Source of the DNA: Pseudomonas sp. P7548
GTDB taxonomy: Bacteria > Pseudomonadota > Gammaproteobacteria > Pseudomonadales > Pseudomonadaceae
Reading direction: 5' to 3'
DNA length: 64,000 nt
Assembly: GCF_013386585.1 (NCBI RefSeq)
Contig: NZ_JACARO010000018.1
Coordinates: forward strand, 1 to 64,000
Shown here: positions 1 through 9,914 of the stretch, in pieces
Layout: each line of letters starts with the position of its first letter
Position numbering within the stretch: position 1 is the stretch's first letter
Program-made: the position numbers and the translations under genes
Notes under the pieces: generated by a model
What the model was told of the DNA's origin: nothing
The model's database searches: none
What the model saw: the letters and a program-made list of their open reading frames with translations, nothing else

Positions 1-545
1 GCTGGCTTGGCGGCTGGTTTCGCAGCAGCAGGTTTAGCAGCTGGCTTGGCGGCTGGTTTCGCAGCAGCGGTTTTGGCAGCAGGCTTGGCGGCTGGCTTGG
101 CGGTAGCTTTGGCCGGAGCTTTCACGGCAACCGCTTTTGCAGGGGTACGCGCGCCCAACACTTTGGCTACGGCTTCCTTCACACGACCAACGCCCTGGGC
201 CAGTTTCAGGCTTTCTTGAGCGTCTTTTTTGAGTTGGGAAATGTAGGTGCGGGTTTCAGCTTGGCGATCCTTGAGGGCGTCCAGCAGGTCCTCAAGTTCT
301 TTGACAGCGTCTTTGGCTTTGGCTTGTGCCTTGGCCTTGCCGGCAGTGGCGGCGTCTTGCAGTTTGGTGCGGGATTTGTGCAGCTTCTCTTGCGCTTTAC
401 CGCGTTGTTTTTCCAGCTTGGCGAGCAGCTTTTCTGCATCGGCCAACGCTTGGGAACAAGCGCTTTCCAGGTGTTCGAGCAAGCTGCCCGACAGTTGTTG
501 GAGTAAATGCAACGGGGTATTAACAGGCTTCTGTTTGGCCGACAT
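1..545 (-). CDS. algP: AlgP, histone-H1-like regulator (3' end outside window)
   Basis: Alginate regulatory protein AlgP/AlgR3, a nucleoid-associated, lysine-rich DNA-binding protein. The start ATG (543-545) follows a good AGGAGG-type ribosome site. Residues 1 to about 125 form a charged, predicted coiled-coil region (MSAKQKPVNTPLHLLQQLSG...). From about residue 140 the protein turns into tandem KPAAKPAA/KPAAAKPA repeats that continue past the window edge, so the C-terminus is missing. Such tails bind DNA like eukaryotic histone H1. The gene lies near algQ and algR, as in P. aeruginosa. The PhaF phasin family also has a KPAA tail, but the N-terminus and neighbours favour AlgP. Confidence 0.88.
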   Translation of the reverse strand, partial: MSAKQKPVNTPLHLLQQLSGSLLEHLESACSQALADAEKLLAKLEKQRGKAQEKLHKSRTKLQDAATAGKAKAQAKAKDAVKELEDLLDALKDRQAETRTYISQLKKDAQESLKLAQGVGRVKEAVAKVLGARTPAKAVAVKAPAKATAKPAAKPAAKTAAAKPAAKPAAKPAAAKPAAKP

Positions 546-737
546 GGTTTACCTCCTGGCTGACGTGGGTGCGGCTCATACTAGCCCTCTGCTCTTACCG
601 CCGCTAGGGCATGTTGACAGTATCGTTTGCGTTGCGTTGCAACGTGCGAAAATTCTTATCGATATAACGAAAAACCGCGCCACTTTTTACCCACCCACAC
701 TGGCATAATCCGTCGCACTTTCGGCGGGAGGATGCCC

Positions 738-1415
738 ATGTCGCGTTACCTTTTTCTAGTGCTTGGCCTGGCGGTTTGCACAGCCAATGCGGGCGAGCAA
801 ACGCCGTCCAAAACGACGGCCCCAGACCCGCACGACCTCGCCTACAGCCTAGGTGCCAGCCTGGGCGAGCGCTTGCGCCAAGAGGTTCCCGACCTGCAGA
901 TTCAGGCATTGCTCGAAGGTCTCAAACAAGCCTATCAAGGCAAACCCCTGGCTCTGGACAATGCGCGCATTGAACAGGTGCTCGCCCAGCACGAAGCTCA
1001 AAGCGAAGCCGATGCCCAGGTTCCACAAACCGAAAAAGCGCTCGCCGCCGAGCAGCAATTTTTAGCCAAGGAAAAAGCACTGAGTGGCGTGCGCGAATTG
1101 GCGGATGGCATCCTGCTCACCGAGCTCTCGCCCGGCAGTGGCAGCAAGCCATTGGCCAGTGATGAGGTACAGGTCAAATACGTGGGGCGATTGCCCGATG
1201 GGACCGTCTTCGATCAGAGCACGCAACCGCAGTGGTTCCGCCTGGACAGCGTAATCAGCGGCTGGAGCAGCGCCTTGCAGCAGATGCCGGTCGGCGCGAA
1301 ATGGCGCTTGGTGATTCCTTCTGCCCAGGCCTATGGCGCCGACGGCGCAGGTGAGTTGATCCCACCCTACTCGCCCCTCGTATTCGAGATCGAACTGCTC
1401 GGAACCCGCCACTGA
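738..1415 (+). CDS. FKBP-type peptidyl-prolyl cis-trans isomerase, exported
   Basis: Periplasmic folding factor of the FKBP/FklB (Mip-like) class, 225 residues. It has a signal peptide (MSRYLFLVLGLAVCTANA), an alpha-helical dimerisation region to about residue 125, and a C-terminal FKBP domain with the typical VQVKYVGRLPDGTVFD and LIPPYSPLVFEIELL segments. ATG 738 is chosen because a GGGAGGA site sits upstream; ATG 732 is too close to it. The gene is convergent with algQ and separated from it by a bidirectional terminator. Some FKBP active-site aromatics look substituted (PQWFRLDSVISGWSSAL), so isomerase strength is uncertain. Confidence 0.88.
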   Translation: MSRYLFLVLGLAVCTANAGEQTPSKTTAPDPHDLAYSLGASLGERLRQEVPDLQIQALLEGLKQAYQGKPLALDNARIEQVLAQHEAQSEADAQVPQTEKALAAEQQFLAKEKALSGVRELADGILLTELSPGSGSKPLASDEVQVKYVGRLPDGTVFDQSTQPQWFRLDSVISGWSSALQQMPVGAKWRLVIPSAQAYGADGAGELIPPYSPLVFEIELLGTRH

Positions 1416-1421
1416 CCCCAT

Positions 1422-1453
1422 AAAAAACGGTGCGCCATGCGCACCGTTTTTTT
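1422..1453. terminator. Bidirectional rho-independent terminator
   Basis: An A-run, a GC-rich hairpin (ACGGTGCG / CGCACCGT arms around a short loop) and a T-run lie between the convergent FKBP gene and algQ, so it can serve both strands. Confidence 0.85.
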
Positions 1454-1469
1454 ATCTCGCCATCAGGGG

Positions 1470-1928
1470 TCAGGCCTGGGTGGCGGACTCTTCCTTGTGC
1501 GCGTTGTGCAGCACTTCGATCAGGCAATCTTCCAGCTCGAATCGCTCGTGAAGCAGCGCGCCCAGCTCTTTGAATTTTGCCGCCACGCAGTTGCCGGCGT
1601 CGCACAGATCGGTGAACGCCAGCAACTTTTCAGTGATGACGTCGATACGCGGATAAATGGTTTCGGCAAGGTCCAGGCCACGCTGATCGTCAAAGGCTTC
1701 CGCCTCCTTGGTCAGTTGCTCGTAGACCCCGAAGTGGCCAGCAGACACGTAGTCCACCAAGACCCCACAGAAATCCTGCAATGGTTCGCGGTTCTGGGAC
1801 AATGCTTCGGGCTTGGCACCGAGAGCATCAAAGGCCCGAACCAGTTCGTGACGTGCCTTCAGCCAGCTGTCGATCAGCTTGTGCACTCCACCCCAGCGTT
1901 CCTGAGCATTCTGACAACTTTCCAGCAT
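1470..1928 (-). CDS. algQ: AlgQ, Rsd-family anti-sigma-70 regulator
   Basis: AlgQ (AlgR2), the Pseudomonas member of the Rsd/AlgQ family, which binds the primary sigma factor RpoD and shifts RNA polymerase use. It affects alginate, siderophore and ppGpp/NTP-related traits. The 152-residue all-helical protein begins [20 protein letters not shown], the typical Rsd start (E-x-x-Q-ER-W-G). Family length is about 150-160, so it is complete. It lies between dsbH upstream and the convergent FKBP gene, as in P. aeruginosa. About 210 bp separate it from dsbH, so it probably has its own promoter. Confidence 0.93.
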   Translation of the reverse strand: MLESCQNAQERWGGVHKLIDSWLKARHELVRAFDALGAKPEALSQNREPLQDFCGVLVDYVSAGHFGVYEQLTKEAEAFDDQRGLDLAETIYPRIDVITEKLLAFTDLCDAGNCVAAKFKELGALLHERFELEDCLIEVLHNAHKEESATQA

Positions 1929-2138
1929 GATGATCTCTCTTCCCTAGTAGGGGCGCTGCCGCCTGGTGCCCGCGCAACACTTCAAGGATAAAGCAGCAAC
2001 CGGACAAGGCTGCATCTGACAAACGGTTTTACTGATGCGTGCGGGCCAGATTATGCCCGCATGACTATGGCTTCAAGGTACGCAGGACAGAAAGTTCATA
2101 CAAGTGTTTAATCCCGTCCTACTACCTTCGGCCCACAC

Positions 2139-2660
2139 TCAGCGCTTTGCCAACCCCGAGGGCTGGCTCAAAAACAGTCGTGAAAACTGCAGGACACCAA
2201 GGATCAGCATCGCCACGAAGCACAACAGGCTCCATTCAGGCAGGCTCAAGTCAAACAGCGTCCAATTGATCTCGACGCAGTCCACGGAGCCTTTGACCGT
2301 CGATTGCAAGGCCTGCCAAAACGACAGGTTTTCAAGCATGGACTGCAAGCTGGGCCAGCAGTCAGCCGGCTGATCCGATGCGACATTTTGCAGCAACACC
2401 TGGCGCACAGCGGTGACCGCTCCCAGCAATGCACACCCCATGCTGGCCACCCCGTACAGGATGACCGCAGAGCGCTTGGGGTTATGAAGGGCGGCCACCA
2501 GGTTGATCACGGTGAATGTCGCCACATAAATGCGTTGGACCTGGCACAGGAAGCAGGGGCGTAGCAGCGCGCCGTACTCGACATAAAAAGACGCGCCCAA
2601 CGTCAGCGCACCCGCCAGGAAGGCCAGGAAAAACAAGGAGCGTGAAGGGGCCAAAGACAT
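2139..2660 (-). CDS. dsbH: DsbB-family disulfide bond oxidase (DsbH)
   Basis: Inner-membrane quinone reductase that reoxidises DsbA. The 173-residue protein has four predicted membrane helices. The first catalytic cysteine pair is the CFLC motif (residues about 36-39, in LLRPCFLCQVQRI). The second periplasmic pair is in ADCWPSL and SVDCVEI, so all four redox cysteines are present. Pseudomonads carry two DsbB proteins; position between algQ and hemY matches DsbH (DsbB2). Confidence 0.9.
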   Translation of the reverse strand: MSLAPSRSLFFLAFLAGALTLGASFYVEYGALLRPCFLCQVQRIYVATFTVINLVAALHNPKRSAVILYGVASMGCALLGAVTAVRQVLLQNVASDQPADCWPSLQSMLENLSFWQALQSTVKGSVDCVEINWTLFDLSLPEWSLLCFVAMLILGVLQFSRLFLSQPSGLAKR

Positions 2661-2896
2661 TGTTGATCCGTACCGCAGGAGACAGGCCGCTACGGTAGAG
2701 GAAAGGCCTGACTCCTTTCAATACGCGCTGGAGCAGACGATTCGGCGAGGGCATGAGGATATGCCGTCAGAGTCTGGATGACTTGGGGCGGCCAAGAGTA
2801 GGAATTTGCTTCCTCATCTACTTGCCCCTGTATTTACAGGGAATCGAAGGGCTGGCTCCAGAAAATTCCGAGCCAGCCTCCGCTTGCTTTCCTACT

Positions 2897-4138
2897 TCAC
2901 GCTCGCACGGGCACTGGCAAGGGTGACGCCAGCAAACGGTTGTCCAGAAGTCCCAGACCTTCCTGGAACAACTGGTTACTGCGTTCAGTGTCACCCAGTT
3001 GCGCAAGCAACCGTGCCAACTCGGCACAGGCTTCAGGATTGCGCTGCACCTGCAGGCTGCTTTCAAGGTAGTCCCGCGCCTTGCCCCACAAACTGTTCTG
3101 CAGGCACAGGCGGCCCAACGTCAGCAGCAGGCTGGCATCGCCCGGGTGGTCCTTGAGCCAGCCTTCGGCAAACTTCAACTGGCGGGCCGGATCGCTACCA
3201 CGCAGCAGACCATAGAGCCGGATCAAGTGGCTGTCATAGCCGCGCTTGATAGCGCCACGCAACACTTCCTCAGCCTTCGTATCGGCACCCAATCGGCGCA
3301 GTTGCTCGGCGTAGGCCAAGACCAATGGCGGCTCCTGACGCTGGGCAGACGTGAGTTGTTCCCACGCACGCTCAAGGGACTGCAACCCGGCTTCACTCTG
3401 GTCTTCACGCTGGGCTGCCAGGCTGAGGTTCTCACCCCAGGCACGGCGCTCGAGTTCGGCCAGCTCCGGGGGTGGCAAAACCTTGTCTTTGCGCAGCTCA
3501 GGCATCAGCCGAATCACCGACGACCAATCGCCGCGCTGCTGATGCAGGCGTTGCAACTGGCGCAGCACCTGGGCGTTATGCGGGTGGCGCTCGTGCATCG
3601 CCTGCAAGGTGGTCAGCGCACCCTCGGTATCACCACGGTCCAGTTGCAATTGCGCATGGCTCAGGGCAACCGCCAACTCAGCTTGGGGTTGACGCTCCAG
3701 GGCGCGCTCCAACAAACCGTCGGACTCTTCATAACGCCCCTGCTCGTTGGCCGCACGCGCAGCACCGAGGTAGTAAAGCAGCGGCTGGCGCTCGGCTTCT
3801 GCGGCACGGTGCAAGTGGCGTTCGGCGCTGGCCCAGCGGCCTTCGGCAAGGTCCATCTGGCCCTGCTCGATCGCAATCTGTACGCGCCGGCTGCGGTTGC
3901 GCCGCGACCACGGGTTGACCACCCCACCCGACGTCGTGAGCAGGCTCAGCAGCACGCGGATCAGGTAGATCGCCAAGCCGAGCACAAATACCGCCACCAG
4001 CGTGGCCCACAGGCTCGACTCGTAATGCAACAGATGGGGATAGGTAATCAACACGTAGCCGGTGTGTTTCGAAATGCCCACGGCCAGTGCCAGGGCGATC
4101 GCAACGGCCAGCACCAGGATCACATAGAAACGCTTCAT
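2897..4138 (-). CDS. hemY: HemY, haem-biosynthesis-associated TPR membrane protein
   Basis: 413-residue proteobacterial HemY (not the protoporphyrinogen oxidase of Gram-positive bacteria). Two N-terminal membrane helices (MKRFYVILVLAVAIALALAV and around residues 40-65) make up the HemY_N region; the rest is tetratricopeptide-like repeats (for example QPLLYYLGAARAANEQGRYEES). It is last in hemC-hemD-hemX-hemY, starting 5 bp after hemX. Biochemical role is unsettled; it is thought to support late porphyrin synthesis at the membrane. Confidence 0.9.
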   Translation of the reverse strand: MKRFYVILVLAVAIALALAVGISKHTGYVLITYPHLLHYESSLWATLVAVFVLGLAIYLIRVLLSLLTTSGGVVNPWSRRNRSRRVQIAIEQGQMDLAEGRWASAERHLHRAAEAERQPLLYYLGAARAANEQGRYEESDGLLERALERQPQAELAVALSHAQLQLDRGDTEGALTTLQAMHERHPHNAQVLRQLQRLHQQRGDWSSVIRLMPELRKDKVLPPPELAELERRAWGENLSLAAQREDQSEAGLQSLERAWEQLTSAQRQEPPLVLAYAEQLRRLGADTKAEEVLRGAIKRGYDSHLIRLYGLLRGSDPARQLKFAEGWLKDHPGDASLLLTLGRLCLQNSLWGKARDYLESSLQVQRNPEACAELARLLAQLGDTERSNQLFQEGLGLLDNRLLASPLPVPVRA

Positions 4139-4143
4139 CGGCT

Positions 4144-5259
4144 CTACTCCTGGGTCGCCGGCGTACCCGCCGCCGCCTTGGCTTCATCAGCAGACAGGTG
4201 ACGACGATCCAGGTAGGCCTGCACCGCCGCAAGGCTCGCCGCCAGGTCCGGTGTCACCACCGAAACGGCCTTGGGCTCAAGTTCGGCGATACGCGCAAGC
4301 ATGGCCTTGCTCTGCGGATTGTCCTGATTGAAGTTGTCCTGCAACACGCTGCGCGCTTCGCCGAGGGCACGGCTGTACACCGCCGTTTCGCCATTGAGCG
4401 CGGCCCACTGCGCCTGCTCGAGTGCCAGGCTCAACGCCAGGCGTACCTGGTTCAAGCCCTGGCCGGCGAGCAGCGGACGGATGTTGTCATCCGGGTTGAA
4501 GTCGATGCGGAAGTAACGGGAAATCTGCTCCCACCATTGGCTCCAGCGGCTTTCCGTATCGGTGGTCGGGCGCCCTTGCGAGGCCGGCTCGGTGAGTTGG
4601 TATTCCGGCGCGATGGCTGCCAGTTGCACCACCTGGTCACGCAACGCTGCCAGTTGCAGGTACAGCCCGGTACGGTCCGGCTGCTCGACACTGCGCAGGG
4701 CAACAAGGCTCTTGGCCAACTGCTCACGCGCGGCATAGGAACCTGGGTCGCTCTGCTCACGCAGAATTTCGTCGGCACCCTGCACCAGCGCCTGGGCACT
4801 GTTGATGTCCTGCAGGGCAGAAAGGCGCAAGCTGGCCAGACGGATCAGGTGCTCGGCTTCTGCCAGGCGCCAGTCCTGGCGGCTGGCACCCAGCACGGTT
4901 TCCAGGCGCTGGCTCAGGCGTTGCTGATCGCCTTGTAGTTGGGCGACCAGACGACGACGCTCCTCCAGTTCATCTGCGGCGGGCAGCTGTGCCAGGCGTG
5001 CAGCCAGTTGCTGCTGGCTCTGCTTGAGCGACTGGGATTGGTCATCGAGGGTCTGCACCTGCCCCAGCTGTTGCTGGCTGCTGGCTTGCAGGGCACGGAC
5101 CTGCCAGATCCCCCAACCGCCGGCAGCAACCCCTGCGGCGCCGAGCAACAGGGCCACGACTGCCAGACCATTGCCACGACGTGGCGCGGTGACCGGTGGC
5201 TCAACCGGCGCACTCAGTGCGGGCTGGGCTTCTTCTTTAGGCAAGGCTGTTTCGCTCAC
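4144..5259 (-). CDS. hemX: HemX, uroporphyrinogen-III C-methyltransferase-like membrane protein
   Basis: 371-residue HemX. It has an N-terminal cytoplasmic tail, one membrane helix (GLAVVALLLGAAGVAAGGWGI, about residues 30-50), then a long coiled-coil stretch rich in Q/E/L and a conserved C-terminal domain. Despite old annotations, no SAM-methyltransferase motif is visible, so the enzymatic name is doubtful; it is probably a scaffold or regulator of haem synthesis. It lies between hemD (42 bp upstream) and hemY in one operon. Confidence 0.88.
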   Translation of the reverse strand: MSETALPKEEAQPALSAPVEPPVTAPRRGNGLAVVALLLGAAGVAAGGWGIWQVRALQASSQQQLGQVQTLDDQSQSLKQSQQQLAARLAQLPAADELEERRRLVAQLQGDQQRLSQRLETVLGASRQDWRLAEAEHLIRLASLRLSALQDINSAQALVQGADEILREQSDPGSYAAREQLAKSLVALRSVEQPDRTGLYLQLAALRDQVVQLAAIAPEYQLTEPASQGRPTTDTESRWSQWWEQISRYFRIDFNPDDNIRPLLAGQGLNQVRLALSLALEQAQWAALNGETAVYSRALGEARSVLQDNFNQDNPQSKAMLARIAELEPKAVSVVTPDLAASLAAVQAYLDRRHLSADEAKAAAGTPATQE

Positions 5260-5301
5260 GTATCCGTCCTTTGCGTATTCAGAGAGTGGGAGCGGCTTGC
5301 C

Positions 5302-6051
5302 TCATGGGACAGAGCTGCGCAACGCCACTAACAAAGCCGCGGCACTCGCGCCGCGACAATCCACAACTTTTTCTGCGCCCGCCGCCCGCGCCATCTCACA
5401 GACTCGCGGGCTCGGCACGAACAACGGCAACTGTGCCACAAGCGGCCAATCCGGGCCGGCCAACGCCTGCAGGTGCAAAAAACCCTGCCCACTGCTGACC
5501 ACCAGGCCATTCAAGCGTTCCAACTGGATGCGTTGCATCAGCACCCCGACGTCATAGGCCGGCAGGAAACGGCGGTACAACGCCAGATACTCGACACTAG
5601 CACCTTGCTCGCGCAAACGCTCAGCCAGCAGCTCCCGGCCGCCCTCCCCGCGCAGGATCAACACCCGTGCACCGGGCCGTGCAATCGCTTCGCGCAGGGC
5701 CGGCAGCGCCAGCAAGGCCTCGCTGTCGTCACCGGTTTGCGGATAATGAACGTCCAGGCCCTGGTCGGCCAGTACCTGCGCAGTCGCAGCACCGACACTG
5801 AACCACGGCAGTTGCGGCCAGCGTCGGTCCAACCGCTGCACAGTGAGGCGCGCAGCCGGCTTGCTGACGACGATCACCGCGCAATAGCGGCCTAGATCAT
5901 CGAACACAGCCTGCTGTGCCGGGGTGATGGGTAAAGGTTCGGTGTCCAGCAAGGGCAGGCTGCTGCTGAAGATGCCCGCATCGGACAACGTCGCCACCAG
6001 TGCTGCCGACTCCTCGGCAGGCCGCGTCAGCAGCACACGCCAGTCGGTCAC
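5302..6051 (-). CDS. hemD: Uroporphyrinogen-III synthase
   Basis: Closes and inverts ring D of hydroxymethylbilane to give uroporphyrinogen III, cytoplasmic. The 249-residue two-domain protein starts [19 protein letters not shown] and contains the weakly conserved family pattern including [11 protein letters not shown]. The GTG start overlaps the hemC stop by 4 bp, indicating translational coupling with hemC. Confidence 0.92.
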   Translation of the reverse strand: MTDWRVLLTRPAEESAALVATLSDAGIFSSSLPLLDTEPLPITPAQQAVFDDLGRYCAVIVVSKPAARLTVQRLDRRWPQLPWFSVGAATAQVLADQGLDVHYPQTGDDSEALLALPALREAIARPGARVLILRGEGGRELLAERLREQGASVEYLALYRRFLPAYDVGVLMQRIQLERLNGLVVSSGQGFLHLQALAGPDWPLVAQLPLFVPSPRVCEMARAAGAEKVVDCRGASAAALLVALRSSVP

Positions 6052-6989
6052 TGTGGACCGGCCTCGCCATAGACTTTCTGCAGAATGGCGCCGGCGCCTT
6101 TTTCCAGCAGCTCTTCGGCCACCTGGATACCCAGGGCCGTGGCATCGCGTTGCGGGCCGCGCACCTGGGCGGTGAGCAAGGTACCGCCCTCAGGGTCGCC
6201 CACCAGGCCGCGCAACCACAGGTTTTCACCCTCAAGCACGGCGTAGCAGGCGATCGGCACCTGGCAGCCGCCGTTGAGGTGCTTGTTCAAGGCGCGTTCG
6301 GCGGTCACACGGACTTCGGTGTCGGGGTGATCGAGAGGCTTGAGCAGCGCGTGGATTTCACTGTCGGCGGTACGGCATTCGATGCCCACGGCGCCCTGCC
6401 CGCCTGCTGGCAGGCTGTCTTCGACGCTGATGGCCGAGGTGATGCGATCCTCGAAACCCAGGCGGATCAGGCCGGCGGCGGCGAGAATGATCGCGTCATA
6501 CTCACCCGCATCCAACTTGGCCAGGCGCGTATTGACGTTGCCCCGCAGGAAGCGGATCTGCAGGTCCGGGCGGCGGGTCAGCAACTGTGCCTGGCGACGC
6601 AGGCTGGAGGTGCCGACGATGCTGCCCAGGGGCAGATCATCCAAGGAGGCGTAGGTGTTGGAAACGAAGGCATCACGTGGGTCTTCACGCTCGCAAATGC
6701 AGTACAGGCCCAGGCCTTCAGGGAAGTCCATCGGCACGTCTTTCATGGAGTGCACGGCGATGTCGGCTTCGTTTTCCAGCAGCGCGGTTTCCAGCTCCTT
6801 GACGAAAAGCCCCTTGCCGCCGATCTTCGACAGCGGCGAGTCGAGCAGCTTGTCGCCGCGACTGACCATGGGCACCAGGGACACTTTGAGGCCCGGATGG
6901 GCCTGCTCAAGGCGTGCTTTGACGTATTCGGCCTGCCACAAGGCCAGGGCGCTTTTACGGGTGGCGATGCGGATTTCGCGAGAGGACAT
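6048..6989 (-). CDS. hemC: Hydroxymethylbilane synthase (porphobilinogen deaminase)
   Basis: Polymerises four porphobilinogens into hydroxymethylbilane. 313 residues, full length. The dipyrromethane cofactor cysteine is C242 (LNGGCQVP), the catalytic aspartate is D84 (SMKDVP), and the GTSSLRRQ substrate-binding motif is present near residue 127. First gene of hemC-hemD-hemX-hemY, just downstream of algR on the same strand. Confidence 0.97.
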   Translation of the reverse strand: MSSREIRIATRKSALALWQAEYVKARLEQAHPGLKVSLVPMVSRGDKLLDSPLSKIGGKGLFVKELETALLENEADIAVHSMKDVPMDFPEGLGLYCICEREDPRDAFVSNTYASLDDLPLGSIVGTSSLRRQAQLLTRRPDLQIRFLRGNVNTRLAKLDAGEYDAIILAAAGLIRLGFEDRITSAISVEDSLPAGGQGAVGIECRTADSEIHALLKPLDHPDTEVRVTAERALNKHLNGGCQVPIACYAVLEGENLWLRGLVGDPEGGTLLTAQVRGPQRDATALGIQVAEELLEKGAGAILQKVYGEAGPQ

Positions 6990-7127
6990 GGATCAATCCG
7001 TACTGAATAGATACGGCAGATAATAACAGCTCAGGCAAATACGCTTTGATTTGAATCAGCAAGTGCGGGGCCTCCCTGGCCGCGCCGCACCGGGATAAGA
7101 CATTATGGCCTGGCTCCAGCCCTTGGG

Positions 7128-7874
7128 CTAAAGATGCTGCATCATCTTGCGCACACCGGCCACATGGCGGCGACTGACGATCAGAGCGTCGCCGTTAAGC
7201 CCCTTGAGGAACAATTGGAAGTGCCCCAGTGGCGTGCGTTGCAGGCGTTCTATTCGCTCACGGGCAACCAGCGCGTTGCGGTGGATGCGCACGAAACGAT
7301 CGCCAAATTCATCTTCAAGGGCCTTGAGTGGCTCGTCGAGCAACACCTCGCCGGCCTCGTGGCGCAGCGTCACGTACTTGTGATCGGCAATGAAGTAGAC
7401 CACCTGGCTCAGGGGAATCAGCTCGATGCCTTTGCGGGTACGCGCACTGATATGGCTGCGCGGTCCATTGCCGCTCTGGGCTGCCGGCTGAGTCAAGGCG
7501 GCAAGCTGGACGCGGGTTGGGCGCTCGGCCTTTTTCAGGGCCTTGAGCAAGGCGTCGCCCGTCACCGGCCTGGTGAGGAAGCTGACACCGCTGGCTTCCA
7601 GCGTCTCCGCGGAAAACTCTTCAGCGGTTGCGCAAAAGACCACGGCAGGTGGCGACTCTCGCTCGCTCAATCGGGCCGCAACTTGCAAGCCATCGAGGCC
7701 CGGCATACGGATATCGAGCAACACCACATCCGGCTTGAGGCTGTCGATTAGCGCCAACGCCTCTTCACCGGTGGTGGCGCTCGGTTCAAGGACTGTATAA
7801 CCCTCAAGTTCACTGACCAGTCGGCTCAGTCGCTCGCGGGCTTGGGGTTCGTCATCAACGATCAGGACATTCAT
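7128..7874 (-). CDS. algR: AlgR, LytTR-type response regulator
   Basis: Regulator of alginate, type IV pili and virulence genes. 248 residues, the usual AlgR length. Receiver domain (1-120) has the acidic pair D7-D8 and phosphoacceptor D54 (VVLLDIRMPG); the C-terminal LytTR DNA-binding domain (about 145-248) includes RFVRIHRNALV. The start is set at the ATG of MNVLIVDDE, with upstream in-frame codons not conserved in type. It points toward hemC, about 140 bp away. The cognate kinase gene algZ/fimS, adjacent in P. aeruginosa, is not found upstream here. Confidence 0.95.
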   Translation of the reverse strand: MNVLIVDDEPQARERLSRLVSELEGYTVLEPSATTGEEALALIDSLKPDVVLLDIRMPGLDGLQVAARLSERESPPAVVFCATAEEFSAETLEASGVSFLTRPVTGDALLKALKKAERPTRVQLAALTQPAAQSGNGPRSHISARTRKGIELIPLSQVVYFIADHKYVTLRHEAGEVLLDEPLKALEDEFGDRFVRIHRNALVARERIERLQRTPLGHFQLFLKGLNGDALIVSRRHVAGVRKMMQHL

Positions 7875-8377
7875 ATTGCGCTGGATTCCTGCGTGAGTCT
7901 CGCACAAGGATAGCGTAGACAGGTGCGGTGACTTGCGTCACAGCGATCCACGCTAAGACTAGCGCGAGCGGCAAAAAGTGCCCCGAGAGCGGCACCCATA
8001 TTTACCCGGACCTGTTCAATTGCGCCCAAGACCTGCTGCCTTCGGGCACTGTCGTAGGGTTTGCTGATACACAATCCGAATACCCCCCTTTTTAAATGGA
8101 TAGTCTGGGTTCTGACCGCATCACCCGACTTTGGTGCATTCACGCTCTATCAGTGCAACTGTAGACGCTCACTGAGACGACATTGTGCAATCGTCAAATA
8201 TCGTTTCAATAAACCGCTGCCCCCAGTCTCTTCCCGGACGCGTTCGGCGGCAAGGCACTTAGCCATCCTTCGCACAAATAAAAATGCCGACCACCCGCAG
8301 CACCGCGTTCCCGGGCAACCCTGTTATTATCGCCGGCACACCTCAACGCCTCTTTTAAGCAGATCACGAGCGAATCC
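7875..8377. other. Divergent algR/argH intergenic region
   Basis: About 500 bp with no convincing gene. It must hold the divergent algR and argH promoters. No sensor-kinase remnant is recognisable in any frame. I see no clear hairpin terminator or repeat. Confidence 0.6.
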
Positions 8378-9772
8378 ATGAGCACCGACAAGACCAACCA
8401 GTCCTGGGGCGGCCGCTTCAGTGAACCCGTCGACGCCTTCGTCGCCCGCTTCACCGCCTCCGTCACGTTCGACCAGCGCCTCTACCGCCACGACATCATG
8501 GGCTCTATCGCCCACGCGACGATGCTGGCCAAGGTCGGCGTACTGACCGACGCCGAGCGCGACAGCATCATCGACGGCCTGACCACCATCCGTGGCGAGA
8601 TCGAGGCCGGTACGTTCGACTGGCGCGTCGATCTGGAAGACGTGCACATGAACATCGAAGCCCGCCTCACCGACCGCATCGGTGTGACCGGCAAGAAACT
8701 GCACACCGGCCGTAGCCGTAACGACCAGGTGGCCACCGACATCCGCCTGTGGCTGCGTGACGAAATCGATCTGATCCTGGGCGAAATCACCCGCCTGCAA
8801 AAAGGTCTGCTGGAGCAGGCCGAGCGCGAGTCGGGCACCATCATGCCGGGCTTCACCCACCTGCAAACAGCGCAGCCTGTGACCTTTGGCCACCACCTGC
8901 TGGCCTGGTTCGAAATGCTCAGCCGCGACTACGAGCGCCTGGTGGATTGCCGCAAGCGCGCCAACCGCATGCCCCTGGGCAGCGCCGCACTGGCCGGCAC
9001 CACCTACCCGATCGACCGCGAATACACCGCACAACTGCTGGGTTTTGACGCCGTAGGCGGCAACTCCCTGGACGGCGTGTCGGACCGCGACTTCGCCATC
9101 GAATTCTGCGCCGCCGCCAGCATCGCGATGATGCACCTGTCGCGCTTCTCCGAAGAGCTGGTGCTGTGGACCAGCGCGCAATTCCAGTTCATCGACCTGC
9201 CGGACCGCTTCTGCACCGGCAGCTCGATCATGCCGCAAAAGAAAAACCCCGACGTACCTGAGCTGGTACGTGGCAAGAGCGGCCGCGTATTCGGCGCGCT
9301 GATGGGCCTGCTGACCCTGATGAAAGGCCAACCTCTGGCCTACAACAAGGACAACCAGGAAGACAAGGAACCGCTGTTCGACGCCGCCGACACCCTGCGC
9401 GACTCACTGCGTGCCTTTGCCGACATGATCCCGGCGATCAAGCCCAAGCACGCGATCATGCGTGAAGCGGCGCTGCGCGGTTTCTCCACCGCCACCGACT
9501 TGGCGGACTACCTGGTTCGCCGTGGCCTGCCGTTCCGCGACTGCCACGAAATTGTCGGCCACGCGGTGAAATACGGCGTAGACACCGGCAAGGACCTGGC
9601 GGAAATGAGCCTGGAAGAACTGCGTCAGTTCAGCGACCAGATCGAGCAGGACGTGTTCGCCGTGCTGACCCTGGAAGGTTCGGTGAATGCCCGTAACCAC
9701 GTGGGCGGCACAGCACCGGCGCAGGTCAAGGCAGCCGTCGCACGCGGCCAGGCCCTGCTCGCCAGCCGCTAG
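8378..9772 (+). CDS. argH: Argininosuccinate lyase
   Basis: Last step of arginine synthesis: argininosuccinate to arginine plus fumarate. 464 residues, full length, fumarase/aspartase fold. The superfamily signature [12 protein letters not shown] lies near residues 281-292, and the catalytic histidine region is in [13 protein letters not shown] and [10 protein letters not shown]. It is divergent from algR and followed by a REP doublet. The same position is seen in P. aeruginosa. Confidence 0.97.
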   Translation: MSTDKTNQSWGGRFSEPVDAFVARFTASVTFDQRLYRHDIMGSIAHATMLAKVGVLTDAERDSIIDGLTTIRGEIEAGTFDWRVDLEDVHMNIEARLTDRIGVTGKKLHTGRSRNDQVATDIRLWLRDEIDLILGEITRLQKGLLEQAERESGTIMPGFTHLQTAQPVTFGHHLLAWFEMLSRDYERLVDCRKRANRMPLGSAALAGTTYPIDREYTAQLLGFDAVGGNSLDGVSDRDFAIEFCAAASIAMMHLSRFSEELVLWTSAQFQFIDLPDRFCTGSSIMPQKKNPDVPELVRGKSGRVFGALMGLLTLMKGQPLAYNKDNQEDKEPLFDAADTLRDSLRAFADMIPAIKPKHAIMREAALRGFSTATDLADYLVRRGLPFRDCHEIVGHAVKYGVDTGKDLAEMSLEELRQFSDQIEQDVFAVLTLEGSVNARNHVGGTAPAQVKAAVARGQALLASR

Positions 9773-9805
9773 ACCTCGTTTTCTGCTGCAACGCGGTCAA
9801 CCCTC

Positions 9806-9891
9806 TGGGAGCGGGCTTGGTCGCGAAAGCGGTATTTCAGTCACCGATACATTGACTGATCCACCGCTTTCGCGAGCAAGCCCGCTCCCAC
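9806..9891. repeat. REP doublet (REPIN), GAGCGGGCTTG type
   Basis: Two inverted REP units, about 20 bp each, with the core GGGAGCGGGCTTG...CGCGAA and its complement near the other end, spaced by about 45 bp, in the argH-GST gap. Same family as the elements at 20292, 44086 and 57560. Confidence 0.85.
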
Positions 9892-9914
9892 ATTTTGAGC
9901 TGCGCTCGTCGTAA

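Noticed and set aside
7871..8143. 90-codon minus frame upstream of algR as possible algZ remnant
   Set aside because: No resemblance to a sensor kinase and it overlaps the algR start region.
9806..9891. Possible CRISPR or tRNA-like structure from the inverted repeats
   Set aside because: Isolated doublets with one loop and no regular spacers or cloverleaf; these are REP units.
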